64,000 bases of DNA from Rhexocercosporidium sp. MPI-PUGE-AT-0058 (GCA_020746875.1 JAGTJL010000006.1:1674001-1738000), one strand, 5' to 3'. Counted from the first letter of the stretch, positions 22,895 to 35,400 are shown. Notes: generated by a model from the letters alone, not told the origin. Translations and numbers: made by a program.

Positions 22895-23375
22895 GATGGT
22901 TTATTGCATGACTGACTGGGCTTTGGGACTGGTGTATTTTGGAAGCGTGGTGTTTGTGGTGCATTGGTTGGCGTTCAAGGAAGGAAGGAAGGATGGGTTA
23001 TGGGATATGCCGGCTTGGGATGTGTAGATATTGTAGCTATATCGAAATACTGGCTGATCTCGAACAAAATAAGATATGCGGGATGTCGAGTTGATCCTAC
23101 CTATCTACTACCTACCTACCGAAGATACTTACAAGCCTCTCACATCGCCAAGCTCTAGTCATTATCACGTGCGTATATTGACTTCGGACTTGGTGACAAC
23201 GCGTACGCGACGTTCAAAACGCGCCCCTCATCTCAAGCTCATCGAACGTCAACACCAGCGGCATGTAAGAGACGCAACTAGAACAAATCAACAACAAATC
23301 TTCTTGATCATGGTACGCGCGCAACCCATCTTCACACCACCAAAAAAACACCAGAAACAGAATTGAAGTAAAGCA
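22895..23375. other. Intergenic region between SEC6 and the CENP-Q-like gene
   Basis: No gene is supported in these 481 bp. A GGAAGGAAGGA run at 22979-22990 and a CTACCTACCTACC run around 23106-23120 are simple repeats. The frames 22964-23158 and 23076-23366 have no family resemblance. Confidence 0.45.
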
Positions 23376-26118
23376 ATGGATCCAACGGACGCGCAAACAC
23401 AGGCACCGGAATCGGGCGTCCTCAAACGACAGCGCTCTCGTCCTTCGGAGTGGTGGGCTGCGAAGCCGACGACTGCGAATGCGTCGCCTGTTCCGATTCC
23501 GGCTGCGGTTGTTAAGGTCAAGGCAGTGGTGCGAGAAGTTGCAGAGGGGGGTGAAACGAAGAAGAGGGGTAAACTGTCTGGCGCTGCGGCGGGTATGAAG
23601 GAGGTGATGGGGGCGGGGAACAGAGGGAGGAAGGGAGAGGGCAGTGGAGTCTCCGTTGCGCTGGAGAATGAGAATATCGCTACGGTGAAGCCTTTGCGGA
23701 GGGGACGGTCGAGTTATGGAGAGGCAGAGATAAGGACTGTGGGTGAAGGGAATGGGGAGGGCGAGGGGCAGATAGAAGGAAATACATCGAGGGAAAAGAA
23801 GCAGAGTACGACAGCTATTGTGAAAGGGGGAACTAAGGATACGGAGAAGCCTTTGAGGAGGGGACGATCGAGTGCTGGGGAGGTGGAATTAAGAGTACTG
23901 GGCGAGACGTCAGGGGGTGTTGGTACACATGGGATTGAGGGGCTGAAAGGGAAGAAATGGGGAAGATCGGCTGCTGCGAAGGCTCGTGTGGATCCTGTGG
24001 GCGAGAATGAGGGCCAAAGCATACCTAAGAAGAGAGGGCGACCTTCTGCTGTTCGAGCTGAGGAGCAAGTTGATGAGTTGCTGGGCGAGCAATCCGAGCA
24101 AGCTACTGTGTCCAGGAAAAGAGGTCGTCTTTTTGGTGATATCGAAAAAGCCGTCGAGCAAGCACCTAAGGCAGAAATTGCGTCAAAGAGGAGGAGCCGA
24201 CGTTCTATAGGTCGTGTTGAGGACCAAGTTGATGAATTATTGGCCGAGGTACCTGAAGAGGCTGCTCCTGCGAGGAGAAGTCGATCTTCTTTGGGTCAGA
24301 TTGAAAGACCCAAGGCTCCTACGGAGGACCACGGCGATGAATTGGTAGCTGAGGAACCAAGACAGGGAGCTACGCTCAAGAAGATTAGTCGTGGTCCTGC
24401 AGCAGCAAACGAAAAGGCAGCCGAAGATCATTTGCGGAAGGCCTCAAAGAAGCGTGGCCGACCATCACTTTCTCAATTCAAACAAGTCACGATATCTACG
24501 TCAGCTCCCGAAGATCAAGGTCAAGTCACCAAAAGGAGAGGACGGCCCGCGGCAGTAGAAAATGTAGTGGGTCATGTGTCAGAAGATTCGACGCCTTGGG
24601 ACACGCGAATGCGGCGGCCTGTTGGTAAGGATATGGAGCGAGAGGCAGGGAGAGTAGGAAATGAGGATACACCTGCTAGAGGTCGTGCTCGCCGCAGACG
24701 ATCAGATGTAGTTGAAGAAGAGGATTCCCAGCCAAAAGGACAGCAAATAGGCAGGAAGAGAGCCCATCAGTCAGATATCCAAGTAGATATCCAAGCAGAT
24801 GAGGAACCCACAGTCAGGGGGAGAAGGACGAGGAGATCTAACACCGAATCTCAGCAAGTTGTTCCAGAGCAGGTGGTGGCAACTATCAGCAAACCCACCA
24901 AGTCCAGTCGTCGATCGGAAGTTGTCGAAGTAGAAACCGCTTCCTCGAAGCTCACAAAAAATCGCGGCGACAAACGATTAAAGGCGACCTCGAGCAATCC
25001 TGCCCCTACTGCTAAGAAAGGCTCATCCTCGACCAAAATAGCAATAAAAGCTAAAAAGGCTACACGTTTATCTAATGTCACTCCTTCCGCGCCTTCTCAG
25101 ACTCACAAGAAGGGTTCTAAACAAACTTCTCAAGAAGAACCTCCTCGACAAAAACGCAAAGGGGCTGAGAGTGAGTTTTCTACAGTCTCATTGGCAATTC
25201 AAGCTAACATGCTCTAGATACAGAACCCATGTCCTCTAAACGCCAGCGAATCGAGAAGGCATCCGCACAGAATCATCATTATGAACCAGAATTAGACATG
25301 CTCAACTATCAACATCTCGAGGCAGTTACCAGACGTGTATCACGCGAGACAATCGAAGCTAAATGGGAAGCCCTTCCCCCAATAGCCATTGATCGCATTT
25401 CACAGCTACTGGGTGATCTTCAAAAACCTGTTGTTGCTCGTCTAAACGATGAGCGAAAGAAAACACAAGCAAGCACAGCTCTTGGGGGCATCTCACGAAA
25501 ACTCATAACCAAGATATCTAGGGGTATTCCATTCCCACCCGGCACACGTAACCATCGAGAAGATGACTTCGATTTCGAGAAGATCTTGGATCACAATCGG
25601 GCTTTGGAGGCGCAGCTCACCCCTGCGCTTCATTCGAACGAGCTTCTAGAGGCGGAGCTAAACAAGGAGATGGCAAGACTGGAGTCGGACATGGAGACGT
25701 TGGCAAAGCTGGAGAAGAATGCGAAGACTGAAGCTTCGGTAAGAAACCAAGCTGGGCGGAAGTTACATTCAGTACTACAACCAGATAGTTCGACTAGGGA
25801 CATCGAGGTACTGAATGACGATATTGGTCTGAGCGTCGACCAACAGTTCCAGTATTTGGATCTCGGGGTAAGTTTGCCCTTTCAAGAAGTCTTTTCCCTT
25901 CGCTAACATGTCTATAGGTCCAGGACGACGAGAATCTTCAGGCACTTGTCCAAGAGCTTGACGGTCACGTGGACACTATTCAGGGAAACATTAAACAAGT
26001 TCGAGGAATTTCTCAGGCAATGGCGAATAGCAAAGCGGCTGTTCAAGCTACCTTGTTTGATCATCTTGACAACTCACAGTATAGTGATGTTGTTTTAGGC
26101 GCTGAGCAGGGACTTTAA
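23376..26118 (+). CDS. CENP-Q/Okp1-like inner kinetochore protein with AT-hook repeats
   Basis: Exons 23376-25170, 25218-25867, 25918-26118 give 881 residues. The C-terminal third resembles the CENP-Q (Okp1/Fta7) family of the CENP-A-distal inner kinetochore: LNYQHLEAVTRRVSRETIEAKW, then LPPIAIDRISQLLGDLQKPVV, then a long coiled coil (RALEAQLTPALHSNELLEAEL, MARLESDMETLAKLEKN). The N-terminal 600 residues are disordered and basic with repeated AT-hook-like cores (KKRGRPSAV, KKRGRPSLS, KRRGRPAAV), repeated PLRRGRSS units and repeated VDELL/DELVAE acidic spacers. AT-hooks bind AT-rich DNA in the minor groove, which would suit centromere contact (inferred). Both introns have canonical GTGAGT/GTAAGT donors and TAG acceptors. 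The family call rests on the C-terminal part only. Confidence 0.75.
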
Positions 26119-26664
26119 ACGAATTGGGTTTCGGTGTGATGATCACAGGGCTGCATGGGATGGGATGGAATGGAGGCTCGGCATGCGTGGGGCTCTGGCC
26201 TGGGGGGGTTGCGAACGACAGTGGACTGAAATCCATGATATGCATACAGACTTCATGATAGAATAGCCACACGTCCAATTACAAACACACAATATGTGTC
26301 GTCACATGTATTTTTCTCGGCCATTGGTTGCAAACTACGTGCATGAGGGATATGTGCCTGACAGCTCCATTTTAACCTTTGCCCTTCCCACTGAAGTTAG
26401 TTCCGTCGCCCCGCGTCTTCGTCAACTCCATCTCTGAGCCGCGAAGCACTACAGTCGATGCGCAATTCTCCCTGACACCTCCGTTGGTCGTGTAATTAGA
26501 CACGCAGTAGTAGAAATTCCTTCCTCCATGCGTATATTTGTGCTGACGAGCTTGGGCAGCTTCAATCGGACGGGTTGGGTCGACACGAGACCTCCTCCCA
26601 GTCATCGTGACAACAGCGCCTGTCGCAACCCGATGGAAACCCTCATAACATAGGCTCCGATGCC
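26119..26664. other. Intergenic region upstream of the ERT1-like gene
   Basis: No gene is supported in this 546 bp promoter and 3' end region. A long minus-strand frame (26372-27163) crosses it, but is antisense to the ERT1 exons and has no family resemblance. Confidence 0.5.
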
Positions 26665-28556
26665 ATGGATCAGAATGGAGCCAGCGATGGGCAGGATGCG
26701 AAGCCCCAGAAGTCGCCGCCTGCATCTGGCGTAACAGGCAAGAGTCCGAAGAAGAGGCGCAAGGTGAACCATGGTGTGTAGGGTTTGGGGTTATCGAGTC
26801 CTGTCCTCTGAAACATTCGCTGATCTGGGTGCGCGTTCCTGCAGCGTGTGTATATTGTCGCCGATCCGTAAGTACTGCATTGGGTCCCAATTCAAGGGAT
26901 TCCTCCCCTGGAACATGCGCGTATGCGCAAATCTTTGGCACAAGCTGATTCGATTTGTATCTGGGTAGCATATGACATGCGATTTGGTACGGCCCCGTCC
27001 AATATATGCCGCTACTCGTGCTACACAGTGTCCTATGACTAACTGCTCTCCTGTTCCACAGGAACGCCCATGTGCACGCTGTATAAAGCGTAATATTGGA
27101 CACCTTTGCCATGATGAGCCCCGCGAACCGGAATCGGCCACGAAGAAGGCGAAGAACCAGCATAGCAATTCTGCAGCGGAGGAGGATGGATCGCCGTCAG
27201 AGCTGATGCAGCAGGGAAACGTAGATAACGGCATAAACAATTCGTTCGAGCAGGCGGCACAGACTCAAGCTCAATCGCAAGATAGCAACAGCCTCACGTT
27301 AGGCACTGCTGCACTGTCCCAATCCCAGGGCGGACCTTTACAGCTTGTTCAGCCGTCACCGGTGTCGGGGATCCAAGCAAATGCTCTTAATAGCAACAGC
27401 AACCAGTGTAAGGCTCGGATTGTTCTTTTCTTTTGCTGAAAAATTATTGACAATACAGTCATCGGATACTCGAGCGACTGGCTAGGATCACAGAACCAAT
27501 TTCAAGATATGCATAACTACCACCCCTCGTACATGTTCAACGCGCCAGAAGTTACCAATGAGTACAATCTCTTGAACGATTTCCTAAACAACAGCTTGCT
27601 CGACGACGGCGCCCTGCTCCCCGAAGATACCTCCGGATTCTTCAACGATCAGTCTGGAATTATGTTACCAGGAGCTTCTAACAACAATGCCGGTCCTTCG
27701 GGAACCCAGCCGTCGACGTTGCTCGGCCCCGGAAATCCACAAGCAGGGGCGATATCTAGGCCTGCGAGCGTCATACCGACAGACAAAGCACGCGAGTACT
27801 ACCTCCAAGCCGCAGATCCAACTGGCAACGACGCGCCCGAGGAGCGAATGCAGCGGCTGCTCCGAGCGAAGTACGATGCGGGAATGCTGAAGCCCTTCAA
27901 TTACGTGAAGGGCTACGCACGCTTATCAGCCTACATGGACAGTCACTTGCATGCTGCGCAGAAACAAAAGATTCTTCGACAGCTCGACCGTTTCAGGCCA
28001 AAGTTCCGCGAGAAGGTCCAAGCACTGACCGATATCGAGCTCATCTTTGTGGAGATGTGGTTTGAGCGCAGTCTCATGGAATACGATCGGGTGTTTGCGA
28101 GCATGGCTATACCTGCGTGTTGTTGGCGGCGGACAGGCGAGATCTTCAGGGGTAATAAGGAGATGGCGGAGTTGATACATGTGCCGATAGAGAAATTACG
28201 AGATGTGAGGTGTGATATCACTTTCTAATGGGGCATGGCTAATGTGTATGCCAGGGCAAGATTGCGATTCACGAGATACTTACAGAAGAGTCGCTCGTCA
28301 ACTACTGGGAGAAGTTTGGGGCTATTGCGTTCGACCAGAGCCAAAAGGCCCTGTTAACGAGCTGCTCCTTGAAGAACCCAGACGATCAGTCCAAAGACCC
28401 AACGATCAAATGTTGCTTCTCCTTCACGATAAGGAGAGATGACCACAAGATGTAAGTGTCCAGTGGTACATGTCGGCTTTGATACCCTGCTGATGCAACC
28501 ACAGTCCCTCCTTGATAGTTGGTAACTTTCTTCCACAAGATCCGATCAAGCGCTAG
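26665..28556 (+). CDS. ERT1: Zn2Cys6 regulator of gluconeogenesis, ERT1/AcuK-AcuM type
   Basis: Transcription factor for growth on non-fermentable carbon (AcuK/AcuM in Aspergillus, ERT1 in yeast). Seven exons: 26665-26773, 26845-26867, 26969-26986, 27062-27407, 27459-28204, 28255-28451, 28505-28556; 496 residues. The zinc cluster is spread over four exons, including two of 23 and 18 nt: Cys38, 41, 48, 54, 57, 66 with spacing C-x2-C-x6-C-x5-C-x2-C-x8-C. It is preceded by a basic KKRRKVNH and followed by the family block CIKRNIGHLCHDEPREP. A Gln/Asn-rich middle is followed by the conserved C-terminal part (RLLRAKYDAGMLKPFNYVKGYARL, FEVMWFER-like segment, WEKFGAIAFDQSQKALLTSC) resembling a PAS-like domain, ending IVGNFLPQDPIKR. 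All introns are canonical GT-AG with CAG or TAG acceptors. Assignment between AcuK and AcuM is uncertain. Confidence 0.88.
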
Positions 28557-28927
28557 AATGGTCAAGCACCATTGATTTCATGTAGATGCTATGATGGATA
28601 AGCACATAAATCTTGCTAGTGTAGGTTGGCGTTCATAGGCGTTTGGCCAGCGCCTTCAGCGGGGTAGGCCAAACCTCGAATGATACGATACCTAAATCGT
28701 TGTTGCTGTTTTCTTGTAAATCAATACAAAACAAAAGTTGGGATTTTCCATGTCAGAAGGTCGTCTTTCCAGTTTCTCTTGTTTCCTTAATCTAGACATC
28801 AATTACCAGTGACTGGTGTCCGTCCGTCGGTTCAGCCAACCCAACCTTGACATTCGCTAAATTTGGTGACAACCCCAAATAGAGGCTCCCCTCCTTTCTC
28901 TTGCATGCCAACCCATACATCAACACC
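28557..28927. other. Intergenic region between ERT1-like gene and ZIP4
   Basis: A 371 bp stretch holding the 3' end of the regulator gene and the promoter of ZIP4/SPO22. No gene is seen. Confidence 0.5.
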
Positions 28928-31900
28928 ATGGCACCCACGCAGCCTCCGCGTCCGGTGAAAGACCAGCGATTGAAGAATATTCTAGGTAAGCTGCTTCTTG
29001 CTCGTCCTTAGCAGGTCCTTTCTAAATCTACGTTAGCCTACGCCGCCGAGCTTGAAGCTACCTTAAAAGCAGCCGCAGCCACGAAGACCTCCACCTCGAC
29101 GGCCCAGGAGCTTGAGACACGAATAGCAAACTTTCCCGAGAACCTCACGATATCAGCATCGTCGAAATGCGAGGAACTAGACCGCAGTGGAACGACGATC
29201 TGGAATCTCTGCACCAGGCTCCGACGCGATTACGATACTGACAAGCCACAAGATGTGCCGATCGTGCTACTCCTAGCACGTGTATATGCGTTCCTGATGC
29301 TGGATTGTGCACACCTCAGCGGCAAGAGTACTGGGGTCAACCTGGCAAGAATAATGAGGACTGGACTGAAGGCTGGGAAGAATTGCGTGGGTGTGTTGAT
29401 AACCTGATACCTGACACCGGCATACTAGTTTCTAACGCCGACGCTTTCGTAGAATCGAAGCAGTATGCTCTAGCCCTAAAGACTCTCGGAAAAGTCGGCG
29501 CGCACGAGGGTCTTTTGCAGAAGGTTAGGGACTTGAGTTCCGAGGAGCGGGAGGCGTGCGAAAGACTTGTGGCGGAATACTATGTTCTCAGAACAGCGGT
29601 GGTATGGTATACACCTAGAAATTTAGGATGGTCTCTGACATCTTAATAGTCATGGCACCAAGGCGAGTTTCAAACCGCAGACCATATGTTTGCCAAGTCA
29701 ATGGCCGCAAAGCAGATGTTCGACGTTGCTACCGCAGAAAGCTTGGCAGATGTCCTTTATGAGATGGGGAAGGATCTTTTTGCAAAGCAGAAATACACCA
29801 TGGCCATCAAATGGTTGGAGCGTGCGGAAGAGGTGTTGGATGGACAAGAGCTCGATCGATTGAGCATGGATGCTAGTGAACTTCGGACATCCATTTTACA
29901 GTCCTTGACGAAGGCGTTGCTGGCTATGAAAGATGCCGAGTCAGCGGAAAGAGCTCGAAGTCTTGTCACTCTACTCGAGAATAACCTTGGAGATAAGTTG
30001 GTCGTTCTGCTGTTGAAATTGGAAGTAATTTCGGCTCCGACAGCAGATGAGGGAGCGGCTTTCGACAGCGTTTCGTATCTTGATGTTCTGCAACGGATGA
30101 TTCGAACAATCATTCTCAGCGATGGCAACTTTAAACTAATCATGTTCCACATTCGAAAACTCAACGACAAAAGCCCGAGTCTGGCTTCCAAAGCTCTCGA
30201 TGACTTCTTGACCTTACGAATACTACAAGAGGGTAGCGACGAGTTTTTTGAGAAGGCTTTGGTTACTAGACTATGGATTGCTGCGAGCCAGAGAGATAAT
30301 TCAGATTCATTGGCGCAGATTGGGAATCTTTTCTCCACGCTTGTGGCAAATTCGACGAGACCAGTAAGCCCGGCAGCCACCCTTGCGGCGCATACCGTTA
30401 GTCTGATTTCTTTTCGATTGTCAGTTCGAGAGGCTAACATTGTCTAGCTGTTATGGAGGCATATTGAGTCAAACTATACCCAGAAACTGTACGATGTTTC
30501 CGAGAAATGGTGTCGCTTGGCAATGCATCAGATATTTGCAAAGTCAGGGGAGTTGAATATGGCTCGACTCTATAGGTTGGTCCGCTGACAAGGAAATGAC
30601 GAAGATAACGCTTACCAGTGATTCAGAAAACTCCTCCTATGTGCTCTTGCAAAGATGGACATGGGAAATGCTCGAGAGATATTCTCTGCCATGCCAAGCG
30701 CCGCCCAGAACGAACCAATGTCGAGATTCCTGATGTACAAGATCGCAGTACGTTGTGAAGACCAGGACCTGGCTGCTGAATGTCTTCAAATCGTAGGTTC
30801 GACATCGACCAACGACCCAAAGTTTCTTTATGCTTGTGTTCTAGATGCGCAACAACTTGGAAACAAGAGGCAGACTCTAGCTGCACTTCAACTTGTCCTC
30901 GACGGGAGCAGCGACCAAACTACATCTGTCAACTTGGCGTCGTTACTCCGACTGACAATTATATTGACTATTCCACTTCTGGATGAGGCTGCTAAGAACC
31001 AAAAAGGATCTATTGAGTCAGATGATTTGCTTGAGAAGTTGTGCGCGATGTACGAAAAAGGTAAGCCATGCACGGGTCGTATGGCAGGGAAGAGACTGAT
31101 CGTAGGTGTAGGCTGCGCGGCAGCAAAGAGAGCACGAGTGTCCAAGAAAGAACCCGAGGTAATCTGGACGATCGATGAGCTTCACTGGTTCTCAAAGAAC
31201 TCTTACAATCTTGCCATCAAACACCTTGTTGACTGGGATGCCCGTCATCTCCTCCGTTTGCTAGCTTGCTGTATCGAATTCATCGATCAATACCCACAAG
31301 ACATTAACCAGCAGATGATGGACGATCTCTCACTCCGCAGAATGTTCTGCGACTTCATATCAGCGACCTCGTTGATCAGTCTAGCTCGTGGTGAAGACAA
31401 AATTGAGAGTCAACTGCAACTTTACCTCAGGCTGCGCAAGCATGTCGAGAGCTTCGATTTGCAGCTTCAAAACAAAACAGGTAATCTTGAAACGGAAGCA
31501 GATACCGATCTACGTCGAAAATTGACTATCCTTGTGGCTTTTGATTTCGAAGCTGCTTGCCGATTGAAAACTTGGGATGATCTTGGGGAATCATTCTCAA
31601 AGCTGATGCAGGCAAGGCTACTCAGGTCTATGAAATAATGGCAGATATCATTCTCTGCTCGGAGGCTCCCACTCCAGGTCAGTAACGCCACTACCGTGAC
31701 TCTTATCCGCGCTAATAATTCATGGATAGTGTTGATACAGACTATCAAAAAGATCATCAATGCAACGTGGGGCATGAATGAGGTCAATATTGAGAAGCTA
31801 GCCAAATACCTTCGATGTCTTATACATCTTACTATCATGGAAAACATCGATATTGCAGGCCCGCTACTTGATCAAGCATATGTATATGCAGAAGCAGCCT

Positions 31901-32165
31901 CAGAAGTAAGATATCTTACACCCCTTGTTTGACATCGCTTATACTTATAATTTCTCAGACCGAACGGCCATTCCCTGCCGACGAACTTGAATGGATGGCG
32001 ACAACAGCTTTTAATCGCGCTGTGGACTTTTACTGCGCTGGTGATGATGAAATTGCTAAGGATTGGGCTGGTAAAGCCCTTAACATTGCACAGTACTGTT
32101 CGGATGAAGGTAGTCTGGAGAGGCTGTTGCACAGTAAACTTTTGGAGTTGAAATTTGGCTCGTGA
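28928..32165 (+). CDS. ZIP4: Meiosis protein SPO22/ZIP4 (TPR), with a one-base frameshift
   Basis: TPR-repeat protein of the synapsis-initiation (ZMM) group, needed for crossover formation. Eight exons: 28928-28985, 29037-29390, 29453-29601, 29650-30396, 30448-30575, 30627-31677, 31730-31905, 31959-32165. The SPO22 domain is clear: VESKQYALALKTLGKV, SWHQGEFQTADHMFAKS, LLWRHIESNYTQKLYDVSEKWC, and at the C-terminus LEWMATTAFNRAVDLYC-like and WAGKALNIAQYCSDEG. The summed exon length is 2870, one base short of a multiple of three. In exon 6 the frame reading KTWDDLGE breaks at about 31590, and the family-like continuation (IILKADAGKATQVYEIMADI) lies in the next frame. One missing base after GGGGAA explains this. 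It could be a sequencing error, allelic damage or real loss; with it restored the protein would be about 956 residues. Confidence 0.85.
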
Positions 32166-32381
32166 GAGTGTGGCAGCCATCAGGGAAAATCAGTGGGCTG
32201 AGCTTTGCTTTTGGGTGCAAGTTATGATGTGCTATTGCTAACTTAGACTTGCTTGGACATATTATACTATGGGGAGGCGCTTCGCTGTATCTGCTATATC
32301 TTTGTCTGAACAGTGAAATTCTCTCGCACATATTTAGAGCTGAATATCTCAATCTAAGGATACTGAAGATACGCCAATCCT

Positions 32382-33300
32382 TTAGACCTTAATGATGATC
32401 TTCCTACCGCATTCTCTCTCCATGCTCTTTTTTGAAGGCCTCTCTGCATCTTCCCGCTCAAAAACCAGGCGATCTCTGGCTTCAGGCCATACACTTCCAC
32501 AAACTTCACCAACGCTTTTTCGTGCGTTCTGTTGAATCGGAAGATGCCTCTCACTACACGGGTAAGTACAACTTCCAAACACCCCAAATCACCGTAGCGA
32601 GTCGGGATGAAAGCATACTTACAAGTCTTCCCACCAAACATCAAAGCAGCCGTAAGATCTTTCTCCACTCCCCTAGCCAGGATCCCAATCAAACTAACCA
32701 ACCTACCCTGCCTCACACAACTCGATTTCCTCTCCTATATTCCCCCGCCCCCCAGTTCCAGCACATGATCAATGCCCTCCCACCTGTCAACCTCAAAACC
32801 TCAAACCTCCTCATCCCACTCCGGTCACGTCGTAAAGTTGATCGTGTGCGTGGCGCCTAGCCTCTATGATATAGCTAGCTTAGCGGAGGAGGAGCAGGCC
32901 AAGATCACGGAGCAGTCGAAGAGAGATGTGATATGGATACAGAAATATGGGACGCTGCCTGTGCCATGGGTTAGGATCATCATACCGGTCTTGAGAGTGA
33001 GGATGGCGGCGATTTGCGGATCAGGTGATGCGTGGTGATTGGGAGAGGACGTTATTGTCTTCCTGATTTAGGTGTCATTGTCAGTGCGTATGGCCTTTTG
33101 AATATTGCTCCGTAAAGAGGAGAAGAGCAAGAGTACAAAATTACCCAATTGCCTCAGCATCCCATCGAGACTCCCAGCTCCTTTCCCTTTCATACTAACC
33201 AGATTCGGGATCTCTTCTTCCTACATCCAGTCCATGGGATAGATCAGAACGCGATCTCCTACCTTGAAGACAGACTCTGGGTTGACGGCTGTGACTCCTC
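32382..33300 (-). pseudogene. Decayed zinc-type alcohol dehydrogenase/quinone oxidoreductase (MDR) pseudogene
   Basis: Reading the minus strand, pieces of an MDR-family dehydrogenase appear in order but in different frames. VNPESVFKVGDRVLIYPMDW lies near 33290-33230 and SPDPQIAAILTLKTG near 33010-32965. Then come LTHGTGSV (cofactor-loop region), GATHTINFTT followed by PEWDEEV, LRLTGGR, IDHVLELGGGG, VRQGRLVSLIGILA, VVRGIFRFNRTHEKALVKFVEVYGLKPEI, and finally ECGRKIIIKV ending at 32382. At least five frame changes, in-frame stops and a deletion between the LTLKTG and LTHGTG blocks show that it cannot make the enzyme. The N-terminal catalytic region was not found. No intact copy is present in the window. 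Confidence 0.75.
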
Positions 33301-33980
33301 TTTCGTCCGTATTCACTGATCCAAAATCGTTGTAAAGAACTCACAGGAAGAGTTCAACGGATCTGCTTGCGCGTTGTATGTAATCTAGGACGGAACAGTG
33401 ACTCAGATTGACTATAAATCAGCTGAGCAAAATGTGATTTGCTTAAACATCACTGATATTTGGTAAACAGCGGCCTAGCTACGATCTCACTGGTATGGTA
33501 ATTAGCATATACTCTATTGGTTCAATTTGGGACTTACCTCCTGCTGAGGATATCAGCTGGGCTAGCCGGGCTAGCCTCGGTCCTTTCAAAATCGGGAAAT
33601 AAGCGAGGACGAAGTAAACACCGCCTAGATTAGAGCACATTCCTGGGCTAGATGAGGCAAGGGATTTGGAGGTGCATCGCTGCCTACTTAGCTTCATAAT
33701 AAGTAGACACTGAAATTTGGGTAGGTCACCACAAAACGTTACTTCACGTGAGTATCAGGCTTTCACCGAAATGTGGCTAGGCGAGCTTTTAATAAAGTAC
33801 CCAGTACGGATTCCAATTTACCGGCTTGGAGCTAGAAGAAAACAAAGTATGTGACAAGAAAGCGAGCAAATGCTCATGATGTCCCCATTGCCTCCCATTA
33901 AATCAGAGGGACTTCGAGTCCTCCTGAAGTTCCTCTAAGTGATCACAACGGAACTAGATCTCTCGTTCAAGAGAGCGTGT
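33301..33980. other. Region between ADH pseudogene and polygalacturonase, no gene seen
   Basis: About 680 bp. It probably includes further eroded sequence of the pseudogene's 5' part and the 3' end of the polygalacturonase transcript. The minus frame 33479-33697 has no family resemblance. Confidence 0.4.
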
Positions 33981-35400
33981 TTAACACGCGGCTCCACCAC
34001 TGGGAATGTTCAAGCACTTGGTGGATGTCTTTCCTCCGGTGAAAGTGACGCCTGACCAGGTCCAGTTGGAACAGGAGCCCTTGCCGCAGAGGATGTAGAC
34101 TCTACTGGCGCTGGAGGCGACGGATCCTGTGATGCCTGAGATGGTGAGACCTGTGATCGGGACACCGGTGGTGGGGGTGCCAGTTGGGGAGCTGAATTGC
34201 AGTGTTAATTCTTGTGGGTTTAATTGGGCACGGGGAAATGGGTGGATGGATGAAGGGGGAGTGAATGTGGATTGGATCGGACTTACCCGTTCTCGTAATC
34301 TTGTTCGATGACAATACCGTACTTGGCGATGTTGGAGAGGACGATGTTCTTGTATGTGACTCCGCTTACTGATCCTGTGGCGCCGGAAACAGTCTTGATT
34401 CGAACACCATTGTCGGAGTTCTTGATGGTGGAGGAGAGGATATTGACGGTCTTGACAGTGTTGTCAGATCTGCCTCCAACGGAGCCTGGATCGCAAATTA
34501 GATCTAGAGTTAGGAAGATGAATGTTTGATGTACGAACCGATGGAGAGACCGTGACCACCAGAGCAGGTTCCTCCAGTGAAGGTAATTGAAGTTCCAGAG
34601 TTGATGGCGAGGCAGTCATCTTGGTTTTGAATGTTTGCGCCAGAGATTGTGACTCCGGTCGAGGAGCCAACGTCGAATGCATCGGTGTTGTGCCCAAGTG
34701 CCGACACGTCACCGGCAGTGTTGTCCATGTGGATGTTGGTTACGTCCAGAGTGTTTGCTCCATTGATGCTCATGAGCTGAACTGGAGAATTCTTGAAGTT
34801 AAGACCCGTGATGGATGAGGTGGTTAGGCCGTGAGCGTAGAAGAACTTGGGTTTGGTCTTTCCGCCGTTGGATCCTAAGTGGTGAAGTCAGCATAAATCT
34901 TCTGAGGGTATAAGAATCCCATCTTGACGAATGTATTGAGATGCAAGACTTGAGGATTGTCAAACTTACCCTTAGTGTCCCACCATCTAGCACCGCCTCC
35001 ATCAATGACATTTCCAGCAGCACCAGAAACAGCAATATTGGTTCCAGAAACCGAGATCAAAGGTCCTGACCACTCTTCGTATCCGAAGGTTGTGGTTCCT
35101 TCGAAGATAACCTTGGTGCCCTTGGTGAGTTTCGTCAAGTCAAGAGTGGTTCCAGCTGGGACGACGAGGTTGGACAAGGTGATTGTAGCGCAAGCAGCTT
35201 TGCCTTTGGCGACAGCAGCAGCACCTGTGGCGCCGGAGAAAGCTGTGAAGGAAGATAGTCAGCATTGGGATTTTGAGAGATCAATATTTTGGATTTGGAG
35301 ATAGCTTACTGCAAGAAGCACTGGTATAGAGAGTTGTTGGAACAGCGGAGACCAGGGAGGCAGCCGTTGCCAGAAGGCTAAGGGTTGTGATCTGAACCAT
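33981..35400 (-). CDS. Endopolygalacturonase (GH28), secreted
   Basis: Hydrolyses alpha-1,4-galacturonan of plant pectin by inversion. Five exons (minus): 35400-35310, 35242-34970, 34874-34539, 34485-34287, 34191-33981; 369 residues. A signal peptide ([20 protein letters not shown]) is followed by the parallel beta-helix fold. All four GH28 motifs are present in order: [23 protein letters not shown] and RIKT. Paired cysteines typical of fungal PGs include ASCTFSG near the N-terminus and [11 protein letters not shown] and [12 protein letters not shown] at the end. All introns are GT-AG with CAG or TAG acceptors. Such genes are usual in plant-associated fungi and saprotrophs and are commonly induced by pectin; no specific control site was identified. 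The 2 kb upstream has no other gene. Confidence 0.95.

Noticed and set aside
26372..27163. A 263-codon minus-strand open frame
   Set aside because: It is antisense to the ERT1 exons that encode a well-conserved zinc cluster, and its own translation has no family resemblance.
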